NCBI GenBank assembly: GCA_019638395.1
Contig: JAHBTX010000004.1
Span: forward strand, 186,001-250,000
DNA length: 64,000 nt
Reading direction: 5' to 3'
From: Cyclobacteriaceae bacterium
Lineage (GTDB): Bacteria; Bacteroidota; Bacteroidia; Cytophagales; Cyclobacteriaceae
The notes under the pieces were generated by a model. That model worked only from the letters and a program-made list of their open reading frames with translations. It made no database searches and was not told the origin of the DNA. This document shows, piece after piece, positions 52,778 through 62,092 of the stretch; within the stretch, counting starts at the first letter, position 1, and every line of letters starts with the position of its first letter. Made by a program: the position numbers and the translations under genes.

Positions 52778-54661
52778 TTAAAAGGGGTCTTTACAATTTT
52801 CGCAATAAGCCTTTTTAAGAACAGGTTCTTTGAGTAATTGAAAAGAAACGCCTTCCTCGAATGAAGAATTGAATTGGCTGCAAAACCGGTAACGATTTTG
52901 ATTAATAGCATTTAGCATAATGGCGCGATAACCAACCGATTGTAAATTCCGGCTATTGTAAATTGTAAGGCTTAAGTAGTAAAACAATAAATCTTCGGAA
53001 GCCTGAATCGATTTTACCCGGTTTTGCAAGAGGCGAATAGACCAATCGAACATGCTGTAATGCGAAAAATATTTGGCGAGGTTAAGCAGGTCGGCATCGT
53101 TAAGTTTGAGCGGGGTATAGGTTTGATAAATAAATTGAAGCGCTTTGTCCTTAGCAGTAAAATTGTGATTACGCATGTGCACCTCCGATAAAATAATGTG
53201 ATAATTAATGAGCAGGCGCCTCACCAGTACGTCCGGTATTTTTTTAGCGCGAAGGGCTTCAATTTGTTTTTTTAAATTATCCAATGGTTGTAATAGATCA
53301 GTATAAAGCCAGGCTTCCAAATGGAGGGCACACAGATTGTAATCTATTTTAGAGTTGCCCGGTAAAATTGTTTTTAGTCTTTCAAAAACCTGAATAGCTT
53401 CAAATACATCGGTAGCACCAATATCGTGTAAAAAGGAGGCTCGGTTTAACAGTAAGCTACCCATTTCATTGGCCTCAGGAATCCGCAATTCCTGAAGCAC
53501 CGTATCGGGCAATTCGCGCTTTCGGATTTTGTGAAAAATAATTTGCTGCAAGTAGCGGGCTTCGTCCAGGTTTCGCTCTAAAATAGATTGCTCGAAAAAC
53601 TTTTTTAGTTGCTGTGGGTCACTTTCGCGCAACGAAAGCCTTTTCTCTAATTGAATTATTACAATTGCTTTGCGATGATTTTTTAAAATTGGTTCTAATC
53701 TGCTTTCAAGATTGTTTCGCGTTAGCTCTTGTTTCACCTCTTCTTTAGTTAAGGCAGCTAAGTATTTATAAGGAGAAAGTTGAATGTCGTTCAGAAAATC
53801 AACCCAGTTTTCAAACGTGGTTACCTGCGATTCTATTTTCTCTTTTTGAAAAGCCTGCAACGCACCCACCATGCTTTCTGCCCGCTCTTGCTGCAACTTA
53901 AGGTTACGTTGATAATCGCCTTCGATGGAAGTATAGGCTTGAATGGAAATTTTGGTAATAGCGTAGTCGGTTAGGTTAAGCGAATCAATTAGTGGTTGAA
54001 CATCTTTTTGATTGTAGATACTTTTATTTTTTTCAAAGGGAATTGAAACGTGAATGGTTTTGGAGAGTGCTTTGTGTTTTTCAGTGAGCTGCGATTCGGT
54101 GAGTGTATCATAATATAAACCTGTTTCTAGTAGTTTCCAACCATGGAAATCCACGTTAACCATACGCCCTGAATAGCACAAGTATTTATCCTGCAACAAT
54201 AAGTAATTGGCCTCCAGCGATTGGCCCGCTAAAACATCGGGTATAGTACCGATAGTAATGGCAGTATATTGACCAGGACTTTCCAACATGCTCCTTCGGA
54301 TGTCATCGCGATACAAAGGTTTCAATAAATAACCGGTATGCGAAAACCACGATGAGGCGGGTACAGGTTCGCAACCAAATTGCGATTTCTGTACAATATC
54401 TACTGCAATGCCATCATTCTTGTCTTGGAATAATGCTTCAAACCATTGCCGGCCATTTATATACACCAGCACCTGGTTGTTTTCAATACGGGGGCTTAGC
54501 CGCACTTCTTTGGGAAATAGTGAAAGAGTGGTTAAGATTTGCCGGCACTTGTTAACATCACCTTTTGGATCTTTAATGTCGTAGTTCCCCTCATTAATCA
54601 GTTGCGCTGAAATTTTTGAGAAGGTTAAAATCAGCAAGCATACCAAAACCAATAAACGCAT
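52778..54661 (-). CDS. Large secreted protein of unknown function with OmpA-like region
   Basis: 627 residues with a signal peptide (MRLLVLVCLLILTFSKISA). Residues about 205-280 (IPFEKNKSIYNQKDVQPLID to LQQERAESMVGALQ) follow the OmpA-like peptidoglycan-binding pattern in strand/helix order, but without the classical NxxLSxxRA motif. The following 330 residues are helical and TPR-like (LNRASFLHDIGATDVF and further). The C-terminus has CENC. I do not recognise the family. It is followed by the CarboxypepD_reg gene on the same strand and preceded by rlmN (50 bp), so may be in one operon with it. Function unknown. Confidence 0.65.
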   Translation of the reverse strand: MRLLVLVCLLILTFSKISAQLINEGNYDIKDPKGDVNKCRQILTTLSLFPKEVRLSPRIENNQVLVYINGRQWFEALFQDKNDGIAVDIVQKSQFGCEPVPASSWFSHTGYLLKPLYRDDIRRSMLESPGQYTAITIGTIPDVLAGQSLEANYLLLQDKYLCYSGRMVNVDFHGWKLLETGLYYDTLTESQLTEKHKALSKTIHVSIPFEKNKSIYNQKDVQPLIDSLNLTDYAITKISIQAYTSIEGDYQRNLKLQQERAESMVGALQAFQKEKIESQVTTFENWVDFLNDIQLSPYKYLAALTKEEVKQELTRNNLESRLEPILKNHRKAIVIIQLEKRLSLRESDPQQLKKFFEQSILERNLDEARYLQQIIFHKIRKRELPDTVLQELRIPEANEMGSLLLNRASFLHDIGATDVFEAIQVFERLKTILPGNSKIDYNLCALHLEAWLYTDLLQPLDNLKKQIEALRAKKIPDVLVRRLLINYHIILSEVHMRNHNFTAKDKALQFIYQTYTPLKLNDADLLNLAKYFSHYSMFDWSIRLLQNRVKSIQASEDLLFYYLSLTIYNSRNLQSVGYRAIMLNAINQNRYRFCSQFNSSFEEGVSFQLLKEPVLKKAYCENCKDPF

Positions 54662-54711
54662 GGGTTTAACTTTAAAGCTCTTAACTCTTAATTATAACTT
54701 AATAAAAAAAG

Positions 54712-55755
54712 TCACGTCTTATTCGCTAATTGTCCGCACGCGGCATCAATATCTTTTCCTCTGCTTTTGCGAATGCGGGTAGTAATACCATTACTTTCTA
54801 ATAAGTGCATATACATATCCAGCACAGCTTCATCGGCTTGTTGAAACTCACCATCATCAATCGGGTTGTATTCAATCAGGTTTACTTTGGAAGGCACAAT
54901 TTTTGCAAATTTTAGTAAGGCCTGCGCATGGTGGGGAGTGTCGTTAATTCCCTTCCACACTACATACTCGTAGGTTACTTTGCTTTTTGTTTTCTGATAC
55001 CAATATTGCAAGGCTTCGGCTAATTCTTCCAGCGGGTTGGTATCGTTAATGGGCATGATAGACGATCGCGTTTCATTTAGTGCAGCATGCAACGATACAG
55101 CAAGGTTAAACTTCGGGTTATCATCGGCCATTTTTTTAATCATCTTGGCCACGCCTACAGTTGAAACCGTAATGCGCCTGCTGGCCATGTTTAATCCTTT
55201 CGGAGAAGTGATTTTTTCGATGGCGGCCATTACGTTGGCATAATTCAACAGGGGTTCACCCATGCCCATAAACACGATGTTGGTGAGCGGTCTGCCAAAA
55301 AACACTTCCGCTTGTTCTTTGATTGCGGCTACCTGATCGTAGATTTCATCTACACTTAAATTTCGCTGCCGTTTTAATCGCGCGGTAGCGCAAAATTTAC
55401 AAGCCAGACTACAACCCACTTGTGAAGACACACAAGCGGTTATCCTTTTCTCAGCCGGAATTAATACCGATTCTACAACCAAACCATCGTGCAACGTAAC
55501 GGCATTTTTAATGGTGCCATCAGTGCTGCGCTGCATGTTGTCAACCTTTATGTGGTTGATTACAAAGTTTGCCTTCAGCATGTCGCGGGTTTCAAGCGAG
55601 ATATTGGTCATCTGATCAAAACTCTTGGCCGATTTCTGCCAAAGCCATTCATAAACCTGCTGGGCACGAAAAGCCTTGTCGCCCTTTTCTACGAAAAATG
55701 CTTTTAGCTCTTCTAACTTAAGTTTGCGAATGTCGCGTTTTGCCGTTTCTATCAT
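54712..55755 (-). CDS. rlmN: 23S rRNA/tRNA adenine-C2 methyltransferase RlmN
   Basis: Radical SAM enzyme that methylates A2503 of 23S rRNA and A37 of some tRNAs. 347 residues. The radical SAM cysteines are C115, C119 and C122 (GCSLACKFCATA), and the catalytic cysteine near the C-terminus is C340 (DIDAACGQLA). N-terminal HhH-like region with EWLWQKSAKSFDQMTNIS is as expected. All key residues are present. Divergent from the DUF1611 gene; downstream lies the unknown secreted protein. Confidence 0.95.
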   Translation of the reverse strand: MIETAKRDIRKLKLEELKAFFVEKGDKAFRAQQVYEWLWQKSAKSFDQMTNISLETRDMLKANFVINHIKVDNMQRSTDGTIKNAVTLHDGLVVESVLIPAEKRITACVSSQVGCSLACKFCATARLKRQRNLSVDEIYDQVAAIKEQAEVFFGRPLTNIVFMGMGEPLLNYANVMAAIEKITSPKGLNMASRRITVSTVGVAKMIKKMADDNPKFNLAVSLHAALNETRSSIMPINDTNPLEELAEALQYWYQKTKSKVTYEYVVWKGINDTPHHAQALLKFAKIVPSKVNLIEYNPIDDGEFQQADEAVLDMYMHLLESNGITTRIRKSRGKDIDAACGQLANKT

Positions 55756-55846
55756 GCTAATAAAATCGATAGCAAAGGTACGCTAACACAAAACATTTTT
55801 TTTGAGTTTCGGATTTTATCCTTGTATTTTTCGAGACTATCAAACT

Positions 55847-56923
55847 ATGGAAAAGAGCAACGCAATTATTATCACAGCCGGATATTTAGACAGCAACAAC
55901 GGAAAAACTGCCCACGGATTGATTCGGGGCACCGATCGCTATACCATTGTGGGTGTTATCGATCAAAAACATGCAGGCAAAGATGCCGGTGAGGTTTTAG
56001 ATGGCAACCATCGTAACATTCCGGTTTATGCTTCCATCGAAGAATTTTCGAAATCCTCCAAGCAGTTAGCCAAGTATTGTATTATTGGTGTTGCTACCAA
56101 AGGTGGAGTAATTCCAGATTCGCTACGGGCAATTCTGAAAGATGGCTTGATACACGGTTATGGACTCGTGAATGGTCTGCATGAATACGTTTCAGATATT
56201 CCGGAGTTAGCCGATTTTGCACGAGCCCGCGGCCTTGAAATAATTGATGTACGCAAGCCAAAGAAAGTGAAAGACCTGCACTTTTGGAGTGGCCAGATTA
56301 AAAGTGTGCATTGCCCCAAGGTGGCGGTGTTGGGTACCGATTGTGCCTTGGGTAAAAGAACTACCACCCGGTTTCTGGTGGAGGCCATGAAAAAGGCTGG
56401 CTACCGGGCCGAAATGATTTACACCGGGCAAACCGGTTGGATGCAAGGCGCGAAGTATGGTTTTGTGTTCGATAGTACATTAAACGATTTTATTTCGGGC
56501 GAAATGGAACATGCCGTAGTGCAATGCTGGGAAGAAGCCAAGCCCGATATTATTTTTATTGAGGGCCAATCATCCTTGCGAAATCCCAGTGGCCCGGCTG
56601 GTGCCGAATGGATTGTTTCGGCCGATGCTAACGTGGTGGTGTTGCAACACAACCCGGCCCGAAAAAAATTTAAAGGTTTAGAAGATTATCCGGCCGACAT
56701 TGCCCCGATAAAAGACGAGATTGATCTGATCAGAATTTATGGTGCCACAACGGTAGCATTAACGGTTAATACCGATAAGATGACCGTAGCAGAAGCGCGC
56801 GCTTACGCGAAAGAACAGGAACAAGCATTGGGTATTCCCGTGGTGTTGCCATTAGAAGATGGTGTTGATAGGTTGATACCAATCTTCAAGGATTTAATTG
56901 ATAAATCAATTGCACAGGTTTAG
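55847..56923 (+). CDS. DUF1611-family protein (DgcN-like)
   Basis: 358 residues from the ATG at 55847; an upstream TTG start at 55802 is less likely. The C-terminal domain has a P-loop-like VLGTDCALGKRTTTRFLVEAM near residue 165-185 and EGQSSLRNPSGPAGAEW, marks of DUF1611. In some marine bacteria, DUF1611 (DgcN) and a dipeptide-epimerase-like racemase (DgcA) act together on N-acylated D-glutamate; the neighbouring gene 11 bp downstream is such an epimerase, so the pair fits that scheme. The substrate in this organism is inferred by analogy only. Confidence 0.82.
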   Translation: MEKSNAIIITAGYLDSNNGKTAHGLIRGTDRYTIVGVIDQKHAGKDAGEVLDGNHRNIPVYASIEEFSKSSKQLAKYCIIGVATKGGVIPDSLRAILKDGLIHGYGLVNGLHEYVSDIPELADFARARGLEIIDVRKPKKVKDLHFWSGQIKSVHCPKVAVLGTDCALGKRTTTRFLVEAMKKAGYRAEMIYTGQTGWMQGAKYGFVFDSTLNDFISGEMEHAVVQCWEEAKPDIIFIEGQSSLRNPSGPAGAEWIVSADANVVVLQHNPARKKFKGLEDYPADIAPIKDEIDLIRIYGATTVALTVNTDKMTVAEARAYAKEQEQALGIPVVLPLEDGVDRLIPIFKDLIDKSIAQV

Positions 56924-56934
56924 TACGAAATAAG

Positions 56935-58002
56935 ATGAAAATTAAAACTATAAAAGTTTGGTCGGCCGATCTGGGCAACACAAAGCCCTACACCATTGCT
57001 TTTAAAACAGTAGATGAAGTGTTAAATGCGTTTGTGGAGATTACACTTGATAGTGGTTTAACCGGTATTGGTGCGGGTAATCCCAGCGAGTATGTAACCG
57101 GTGAAAGTTTCGAGCAATGTATAGAAGCCCTTCAGGAAAAGAACATTCAGTTTTTGATTGGTCGCGATATTCGCCAACTCAGCCAACTTACCTTTGAAGT
57201 ATGGCAACAGTTACCCAAAAATCCTGCTGCACGGGCTGCGCTGGATATTGCACTTTATGATGCGTTTACAAAATACCTGGATGTTCCGTTAGTAAAATTC
57301 TTAGGCCAGAAAATAAAATCCCTGCCAACATCTAACACCATTGGTATTAAGAATGTAACCGAAACCTTGAAAGAAGCCAGAGAATATGGTGAACGCGGCT
57401 TCCGGATTCTAAAAGTAAAGTTGGGGAAGGATTTAGAGGAGGACATTGAGCGCATGGTGAAACTGCGCGAAACCTTCGGTAAAAAATTTGTGATTCGCAT
57501 TGATGCCAACCAGGGTTATACCGTTGCGCAAACAATTGAATTTTATAATCGAACCAAAGCACTGGATATTGAACTGATTGAGCAACCACTAAAAGCGAGA
57601 GCCATAGAAGAAACGCGCCAACTTCCGGATGAGATCAGAAGAATAATAGCAGCCGATGAATCATTACTATCACCCAACCATGCGTTGGAGTTAGTGAAGC
57701 CACCTTTGGCAACGGGTATTTTCAACATTAAGTTGATGAAGTGTGGTGGTGTGAGCCAGGCATTAAAAATTGCCGATGTAGCCCAGCATGCCGGTGTTGA
57801 ATTGTTTTGGGGTTGTAACGATGAAAGTATAGTAAGCATTACAGCCGCCCTTCATACTGCGTTTGCGTGTGCTCAAACAAAATACATCGATCTGGACGGA
57901 AGCCTCGACCTTGCAAAAGATGAAGTAACCGGAGGCTTTATACTGAAGGATGGTGTAATGTATTGTTCGGATAAACCGGGTTTAGGTGTAGATAGAATTT
58001 AA
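56935..58002 (+). CDS. Dipeptide epimerase / enolase-superfamily racemase (DgcA-like)
   Basis: 355 residues. Enolase superfamily, muconate-lactonizing subgroup: the acid-base lysine motif ILKVKLGKDL near 158-166, metal ligands D in IDANQGY, E in LIEQPL and D in AADESL, and the second lysine in NIKLMKCGG (about 265). These fit L-Ala-D/L-Glu epimerases. It overlaps in context with the DUF1611 gene 11 bp upstream. It is followed without gap by the redoxin-like gene (stop at 58002, next ATG at 58003). Whether it acts on muropeptides or N-acyl amino acids cannot be told. Confidence 0.87.
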   Translation: MKIKTIKVWSADLGNTKPYTIAFKTVDEVLNAFVEITLDSGLTGIGAGNPSEYVTGESFEQCIEALQEKNIQFLIGRDIRQLSQLTFEVWQQLPKNPAARAALDIALYDAFTKYLDVPLVKFLGQKIKSLPTSNTIGIKNVTETLKEAREYGERGFRILKVKLGKDLEEDIERMVKLRETFGKKFVIRIDANQGYTVAQTIEFYNRTKALDIELIEQPLKARAIEETRQLPDEIRRIIAADESLLSPNHALELVKPPLATGIFNIKLMKCGGVSQALKIADVAQHAGVELFWGCNDESIVSITAALHTAFACAQTKYIDLDGSLDLAKDEVTGGFILKDGVMYCSDKPGLGVDRI

Positions 58003-58581
58003 ATGATGAATGTTGCCAGGTTGATTTGGGTATTAACGTTCGTATTGAATTTGAACGGCTTTGGTCAGAGCCATTCACATGCCAATGAAGGCTCACAAAA
58101 ATTAGCAAGTCCACCCAAAAGCATTGTAATTTTTATGGCAATAGATTGCCCGGTAACTCAAAAGTATATGAGTACGATCAAGGCTTTGGCATTGCAATTT
58201 CAAAATAGGATTTCAGTTACAGGCTATTTTCCGGCCGGATTAACCAGGCAACAAGAAAAACAATTCCGCAAGGAGTATAAACTTCCAGCTACGATCGGAT
58301 TAGTAGATGACAAATCTCATCGCATGACGAATAAACTAGCAGCTTCCATTACTCCTGAAGTATTTCTGCTTAGCGCAACAGGCGGAGTTTTGTATTCGGG
58401 CGCAATTGATAACTGGTTTTTTGAATTGGGCCGATACCGACCTGAAGTAACCGAGCATTACCTGCTTGATGCAATAAAGGCCACTCTAAATCAAACTGCA
58501 CCCCCGGTTGAAAAAACTACGGCAGTAGGGTGTTTTATTCAATCAAAGAAAGCTGCTAAAGGTCATCACCAACACGAATGA
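58003..58581 (+). CDS. Thioredoxin-fold (redoxin-like) protein, single Cys motif
   Basis: 192 residues, signal peptide ending near residue 22 (LNLNGFGQ). The redoxin fold has IVIFMAIDCPVTQKYMS, with one cysteine where thioredoxins carry CxxC (C-P-V-T instead). A second cysteine lies near the C-terminus (VGCFIQS), and the tail is histidine-rich (GHHQHE), as is the mature N-terminus (SHSHAN). These His clusters suggest metal contact. Its stop overlaps the start of the next gene, a cytochrome c/monooxygenase-like protein, by ATGA, so the two are co-translated. Precise function unknown. Confidence 0.78.
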   Translation: MMNVARLIWVLTFVLNLNGFGQSHSHANEGSQKLASPPKSIVIFMAIDCPVTQKYMSTIKALALQFQNRISVTGYFPAGLTRQQEKQFRKEYKLPATIGLVDDKSHRMTNKLAASITPEVFLLSATGGVLYSGAIDNWFFELGRYRPEVTEHYLLDAIKATLNQTAPPVEKTTAVGCFIQSKKAAKGHHQHE

Positions 58582-59831
58582 TGTTTAAACTTTTTTTGAT
58601 ATCGGTTTTGATAATAAGCAATCAGGTTTGCCTGTCACAATCGATAACCTACTTTCAATCCATTCAACCTTTACTCGAAAAAAACTGCACCATGTGTCAC
58701 AGACCTGGTGGAATTGGTCCGTTTAGTTTACAGACATACGAAGAAGTAGCAGCAAAAGGAAATTTTATTGGCCACGTAACCAAAACCAGGTACATGCCAC
58801 CCTGGAAGGCCGATCCAACATTTCAATCCTTCAGAAATCAAACTACCCTGAAACAAGACGAGATTGATCTGATACAAAAGTGGCTTGCTGCAGGCATGCC
58901 GAAAGGTAAAAAGCAGAAAAATGCTTCAGCAGGGCCAACCACGCAGGTAGTTAAACCCGATTTGAGTTTGCCAATGGTTAAGAGTTATCAACTTTCTGAT
59001 CAGGCAAAAGAAGACTTTCGGTTTTTTGTTATTCCAACCCATTTGCAAAAGGATACTTATCTCTCGGCTATCGAATTTGTACCGGGTAATCGTAAACACG
59101 TGCATCATAGTCGGGTAATGGTTGACTCTACGCAGAAAATAAGAGGCATCGATGGTATGAGTGAACTCGATCCGCGCATAAAAGAATTTCAGACTATTCC
59201 ATTAGCCGATGAATTTCTCTATGGCTGGGTACCGGGAAATACAAAAATTTTCTTCCCACCCGGAACGGGAAAGTTTATTAAAAAAGGTTCGGATTTAATT
59301 TTGAATATTCATTATTCACCAACCTCTGGCACGCAAAAAGATTTATCAGTTGTGAATTTATATTTTGCCAAAACACCGGTTAAGCGCGAGGTAAAAACAC
59401 TAACGCTAAAAGAGAGCGACATCCGGAATCAACCATTTTTTATTGAAGCCGAACGTAAACCAATTTTTTATATGGATTACGCGGTGCGAAAAGATATTTC
59501 ACTCATCTCCATTATGCCGCACATGCATTTTATTGGTAAGTCATTTCAGGCTTACGCAATTACACCAACCGATGAAAAAATTCCGCTTATTAAAATTGAC
59601 GATTGGGATTTTAACTGGCAAACAACCTATCAGTTTAAAAGTCTTTTAAAAATTCCGGCCGGGTCGCGCATTCGGGTAGAAGCTAAATTTGATAATACTT
59701 CCGAAAACCCCATGAATCCCAATAGGCCGCCCCGCGATATTGGCTATGGGTGGAATTCTACTGACGAAATGTGCGATCTTATAATCTACTACCTCGACTA
59801 TGAAGAGGGTGATGAGCACGTAAAGTACTAA
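58578..59831 (+). CDS. Cytochrome c fused to a copper monooxygenase-like (PHM-type) domain
   Basis: 417 residues with a signal peptide (about 1-20). A short haem c domain has CTMCH (C37, C40, H41) and a likely axial methionine near M73 in TRYMPPWK. The remaining 300 residues are beta-rich and carry histidines arranged like the two-copper centres of peptidylglycine monooxygenases: H174, H176 and H177 (KHVHHSRV), H245 (NIHYSP), H315 and H317 (MPHMHFIG) and M398 (TDEMCDL). It is encoded with the redoxin-like protein (overlap). The end overlaps tail to tail the transporter ATPase gene by 4 bp. Substrate unknown; oxidation of a small organic molecule or copper handling is inferred. Confidence 0.8.
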   Translation: MMFKLFLISVLIISNQVCLSQSITYFQSIQPLLEKNCTMCHRPGGIGPFSLQTYEEVAAKGNFIGHVTKTRYMPPWKADPTFQSFRNQTTLKQDEIDLIQKWLAAGMPKGKKQKNASAGPTTQVVKPDLSLPMVKSYQLSDQAKEDFRFFVIPTHLQKDTYLSAIEFVPGNRKHVHHSRVMVDSTQKIRGIDGMSELDPRIKEFQTIPLADEFLYGWVPGNTKIFFPPGTGKFIKKGSDLILNIHYSPTSGTQKDLSVVNLYFAKTPVKREVKTLTLKESDIRNQPFFIEAERKPIFYMDYAVRKDISLISIMPHMHFIGKSFQAYAITPTDEKIPLIKIDDWDFNWQTTYQFKSLLKIPAGSRIRVEAKFDNTSENPMNPNRPPRDIGYGWNSTDEMCDLIIYYLDYEEGDEHVKY

Positions 59832-60799
59832 TCCGTAAGGGCACGTAACGCAATCAACAATTCTTCAATGGAGGATAGTTGCTGGGTTTGCTTATCTGTT
59901 TCTAAGTAAAACGAAACCATACCGTGCAATGAAGAAACACTGACTTTTAAGGTTGCATCATTTGCTACCTCGTATCCATTTCGCTGCAAAGCATTCTTAG
60001 TCCATAAAAACTCCGGTCCGGCTCCTGATAGATTCACAGATACTTTGCGAAAAGGTGTGTGTTGAATTTTACCGGTTTTTAAATCAAAACCTTTTAATTG
60101 AAAAACCTGGTCAAACGTGCCATTCAACACCAGGTCTTCCGGAATACCCGTTACAATTTTTTGATCGGGTGTGGCGAGCCATATTCTATCGGCTGTTTGT
60201 AGGGCCAGGTCCAACTCATGGGTGGCAACCAGAATTGTTTTACCGGCATCGCGTGCCAGCCTGCGCAACAAATTCATTATTTCCACCCGGTTATTAAGAT
60301 CAAGGTGTGCGGTAGGTTCATCCAGCAAAAGGATATTAGCATCCTGAGCCAATGCTTTCGCAATCATAGCCATTTGTAGTTGGCCGTCACTCAATTGATG
60401 CAGTTGCTTGCCGGCAATTGATTCGAGATGAACAAGCCGGATGGCATGGTCAATTAACTCATGATCGCGTTGGCTAAGTGTTAACCACCAATTGAGATAT
60501 GGATAGCGCCCATACGTTACAAGATCGCGCACCGTCATCAGACTTCCGGAAATTTTATCGGTTAGCACAATTGCTACCGATTGATTTCTTGTAATGAATC
60601 CGCTAAAAGGTATGTGAATGCCCGCAAGAGTTTTTAATAAAGTTGTCTTTCCAATTCCGTTGGTACCCATAAAGCAAACCAATTCGCCTTTCACCAGTTG
60701 AATTGAAAGCGGCTCAAATAGAAAGAGGTTTTGGTTGCCGGTGGTAAATCCAACCTGCAGATTTGAGGTTTGGAGTGCTATGTTTCCAGGCTCAGACAC
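59828..60799 (-). CDS. ABC transporter ATPase, FecE/BtuD type
   Basis: 323 residues. Walker A GTNGIGKTTLLKTLAG (about 45-60), signature LSDGQLQMAMI, Walker B ILLLDEPTAHLDL, and an H-loop in VATHELDL. It resembles iron-siderophore/haem/cobalamin ATPases. It has an extra about 65 residues at the C-terminus after the ATPase fold (KVSVNLSGAGPEFLWTKNAL and on). Its start overlaps the end of the permease gene by 8 bp. No substrate-binding protein is in view, so iron or cobalamin specificity remains open. Confidence 0.88.
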   Translation of the reverse strand: MSEPGNIALQTSNLQVGFTTGNQNLFLFEPLSIQLVKGELVCFMGTNGIGKTTLLKTLAGIHIPFSGFITRNQSVAIVLTDKISGSLMTVRDLVTYGRYPYLNWWLTLSQRDHELIDHAIRLVHLESIAGKQLHQLSDGQLQMAMIAKALAQDANILLLDEPTAHLDLNNRVEIMNLLRRLARDAGKTILVATHELDLALQTADRIWLATPDQKIVTGIPEDLVLNGTFDQVFQLKGFDLKTGKIQHTPFRKVSVNLSGAGPEFLWTKNALQRNGYEVANDATLKVSVSSLHGMVSFYLETDKQTQQLSSIEELLIALRALTD

Positions 60800-61802
60800 T
60801 GATGCGTTTTGTTTTTATTACCATCCAGATTACTACCGGTGCTCCAATTAAAGAAGTAATAGCATTAAGTGGAAGTACCTGGGTGCTTCCTGGAAGCTGA
60901 GCCAGAATATCGCAGCACAACAGTAAAACAGCACCACCCAACATTACAGCAGGCAGCAATATTTTATGATCGGATGTAGGCATGAACAATCGTACAAGGT
61001 GTGGAACGGCAAGTCCCACAAACGCAATAGGCCCACAGAACGCGGTTATTGCACCAACCATCATTCCGGTGGTAATTACAATAATAACACGCGCTCTTTT
61101 TGTATTGATTCCAAGATTCAACGCATAGGCCTCACCCAGTAATAAGCCATTCAGGTCTTTAATGAGTGCTATACTAATGGCTAGTCCAACACCTACCATA
61201 ATGGCCAGTACAAGTAGCTCCGACCAGTTGGTGCTTCCTACACTCCCCAGCATCCAGATCATAAAAGTTTGCAGGTCGTCAGCCTGGCTGGTAAATTGAA
61301 GAACACTTACAATTGACGAGGTAGCTGCGCTGATCATTAACCCCACTATTAATAAGGCTGTGTTGTCGCGTACATAGCGGGCAATATTTATAATTAACAA
61401 GAATACCAGTGCTCCCCCCATTCCAGCCGCAATCGCCACACTCCACGAACTTTGAATAAGTAGCAAACCACTATAATGACTGGCCATCAGCAATACGGCA
61501 ACAAACAAACTTGCGCCAGAGGTAAGCCCTAGCACATCGGGCCCAGCCATGGGGTTGCGAAAAAGAGTTTGCATTAATAAACCGCCCGTGGCCAAGGCAC
61601 TTCCAGCTAAAATGCAGGTTAGTGCTTTGGGTAACCTGAATTGCCAAAGTATTTCAGAGGCCATTCCGGTTTTCGAAAACAGTCCATTTAAAATCTCTGG
61701 TAACGATAATGAAACACTGCCTAAAGAAATATTAATAAGAAAAAGTGCCCCTAAACCAAAGGCAAAAATTAATAACACCAAACCCGATGAAGTTTTATTC
61801 AT
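60792..61802 (-). CDS. ABC transporter permease, FecCD/BtuC family
   Basis: 336 residues, about ten transmembrane helices. Family elements: ILNGLFSKTG, LGLTSGASLFVAVLLMASH, ILAQLPGSTQVLPLNAITSLIGAPVVIW near the C-terminus (in pieces) and GPIAFVGLAVPHLVRL near 267-282. It is upstream of and overlapping the FecE-type ATPase. Divergent from the ribosomal protein cluster; the start at 61802 has a gene-free gap of about 200 bp before the rplC promoter. Together these form an uptake system for an iron chelate, haem or cobalamin, but the binding protein must be encoded elsewhere. Confidence 0.9.
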   Translation of the reverse strand: MNKTSSGLVLLIFAFGLGALFLINISLGSVSLSLPEILNGLFSKTGMASEILWQFRLPKALTCILAGSALATGGLLMQTLFRNPMAGPDVLGLTSGASLFVAVLLMASHYSGLLLIQSSWSVAIAAGMGGALVFLLIINIARYVRDNTALLIVGLMISAATSSIVSVLQFTSQADDLQTFMIWMLGSVGSTNWSELLVLAIMVGVGLAISIALIKDLNGLLLGEAYALNLGINTKRARVIIVITTGMMVGAITAFCGPIAFVGLAVPHLVRLFMPTSDHKILLPAVMLGGAVLLLCCDILAQLPGSTQVLPLNAITSLIGAPVVIWMVIKTKRISV

Positions 61803-61998
61803 TTCTTAACAAATCGCAATTGTACGAAAAGTAAAGCCTTTTTAAGCTTGCTGAAAACTTACCTCTAAGCATTTCGGTGTTTCGAGTTAAATAAAAATAT
61901 ATTTGTTGTATGGCATTGATAGTGAGATTATTATAACTAATAATTTCTCTCAACCGGTTGGCCAACAACCGATTCTATTATTTTTTTGAAACCCCCTC

Positions 61999-62028
61999 TT
62001 GGTAGCTACACTTTAGTTCCTATCTTTG
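61999..62028 (+). promoter_or_regulatory. Promoter of the rplC ribosomal protein operon
   Basis: TTG at 61999-62001, a 19-nt spacer, TATCTTTG at 62021-62028. It lies 64 bp before the rplC start codon and gives a leader of about 60 nt. The match to the Bacteroidota consensus is complete. Confidence 0.75.
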
Positions 62029-62092
62029 CAGTCCTTTTTGCGGAACAAAACCCTCAAAACGGATTAAAAACAAGTAAAATAAGGTTTCAACC

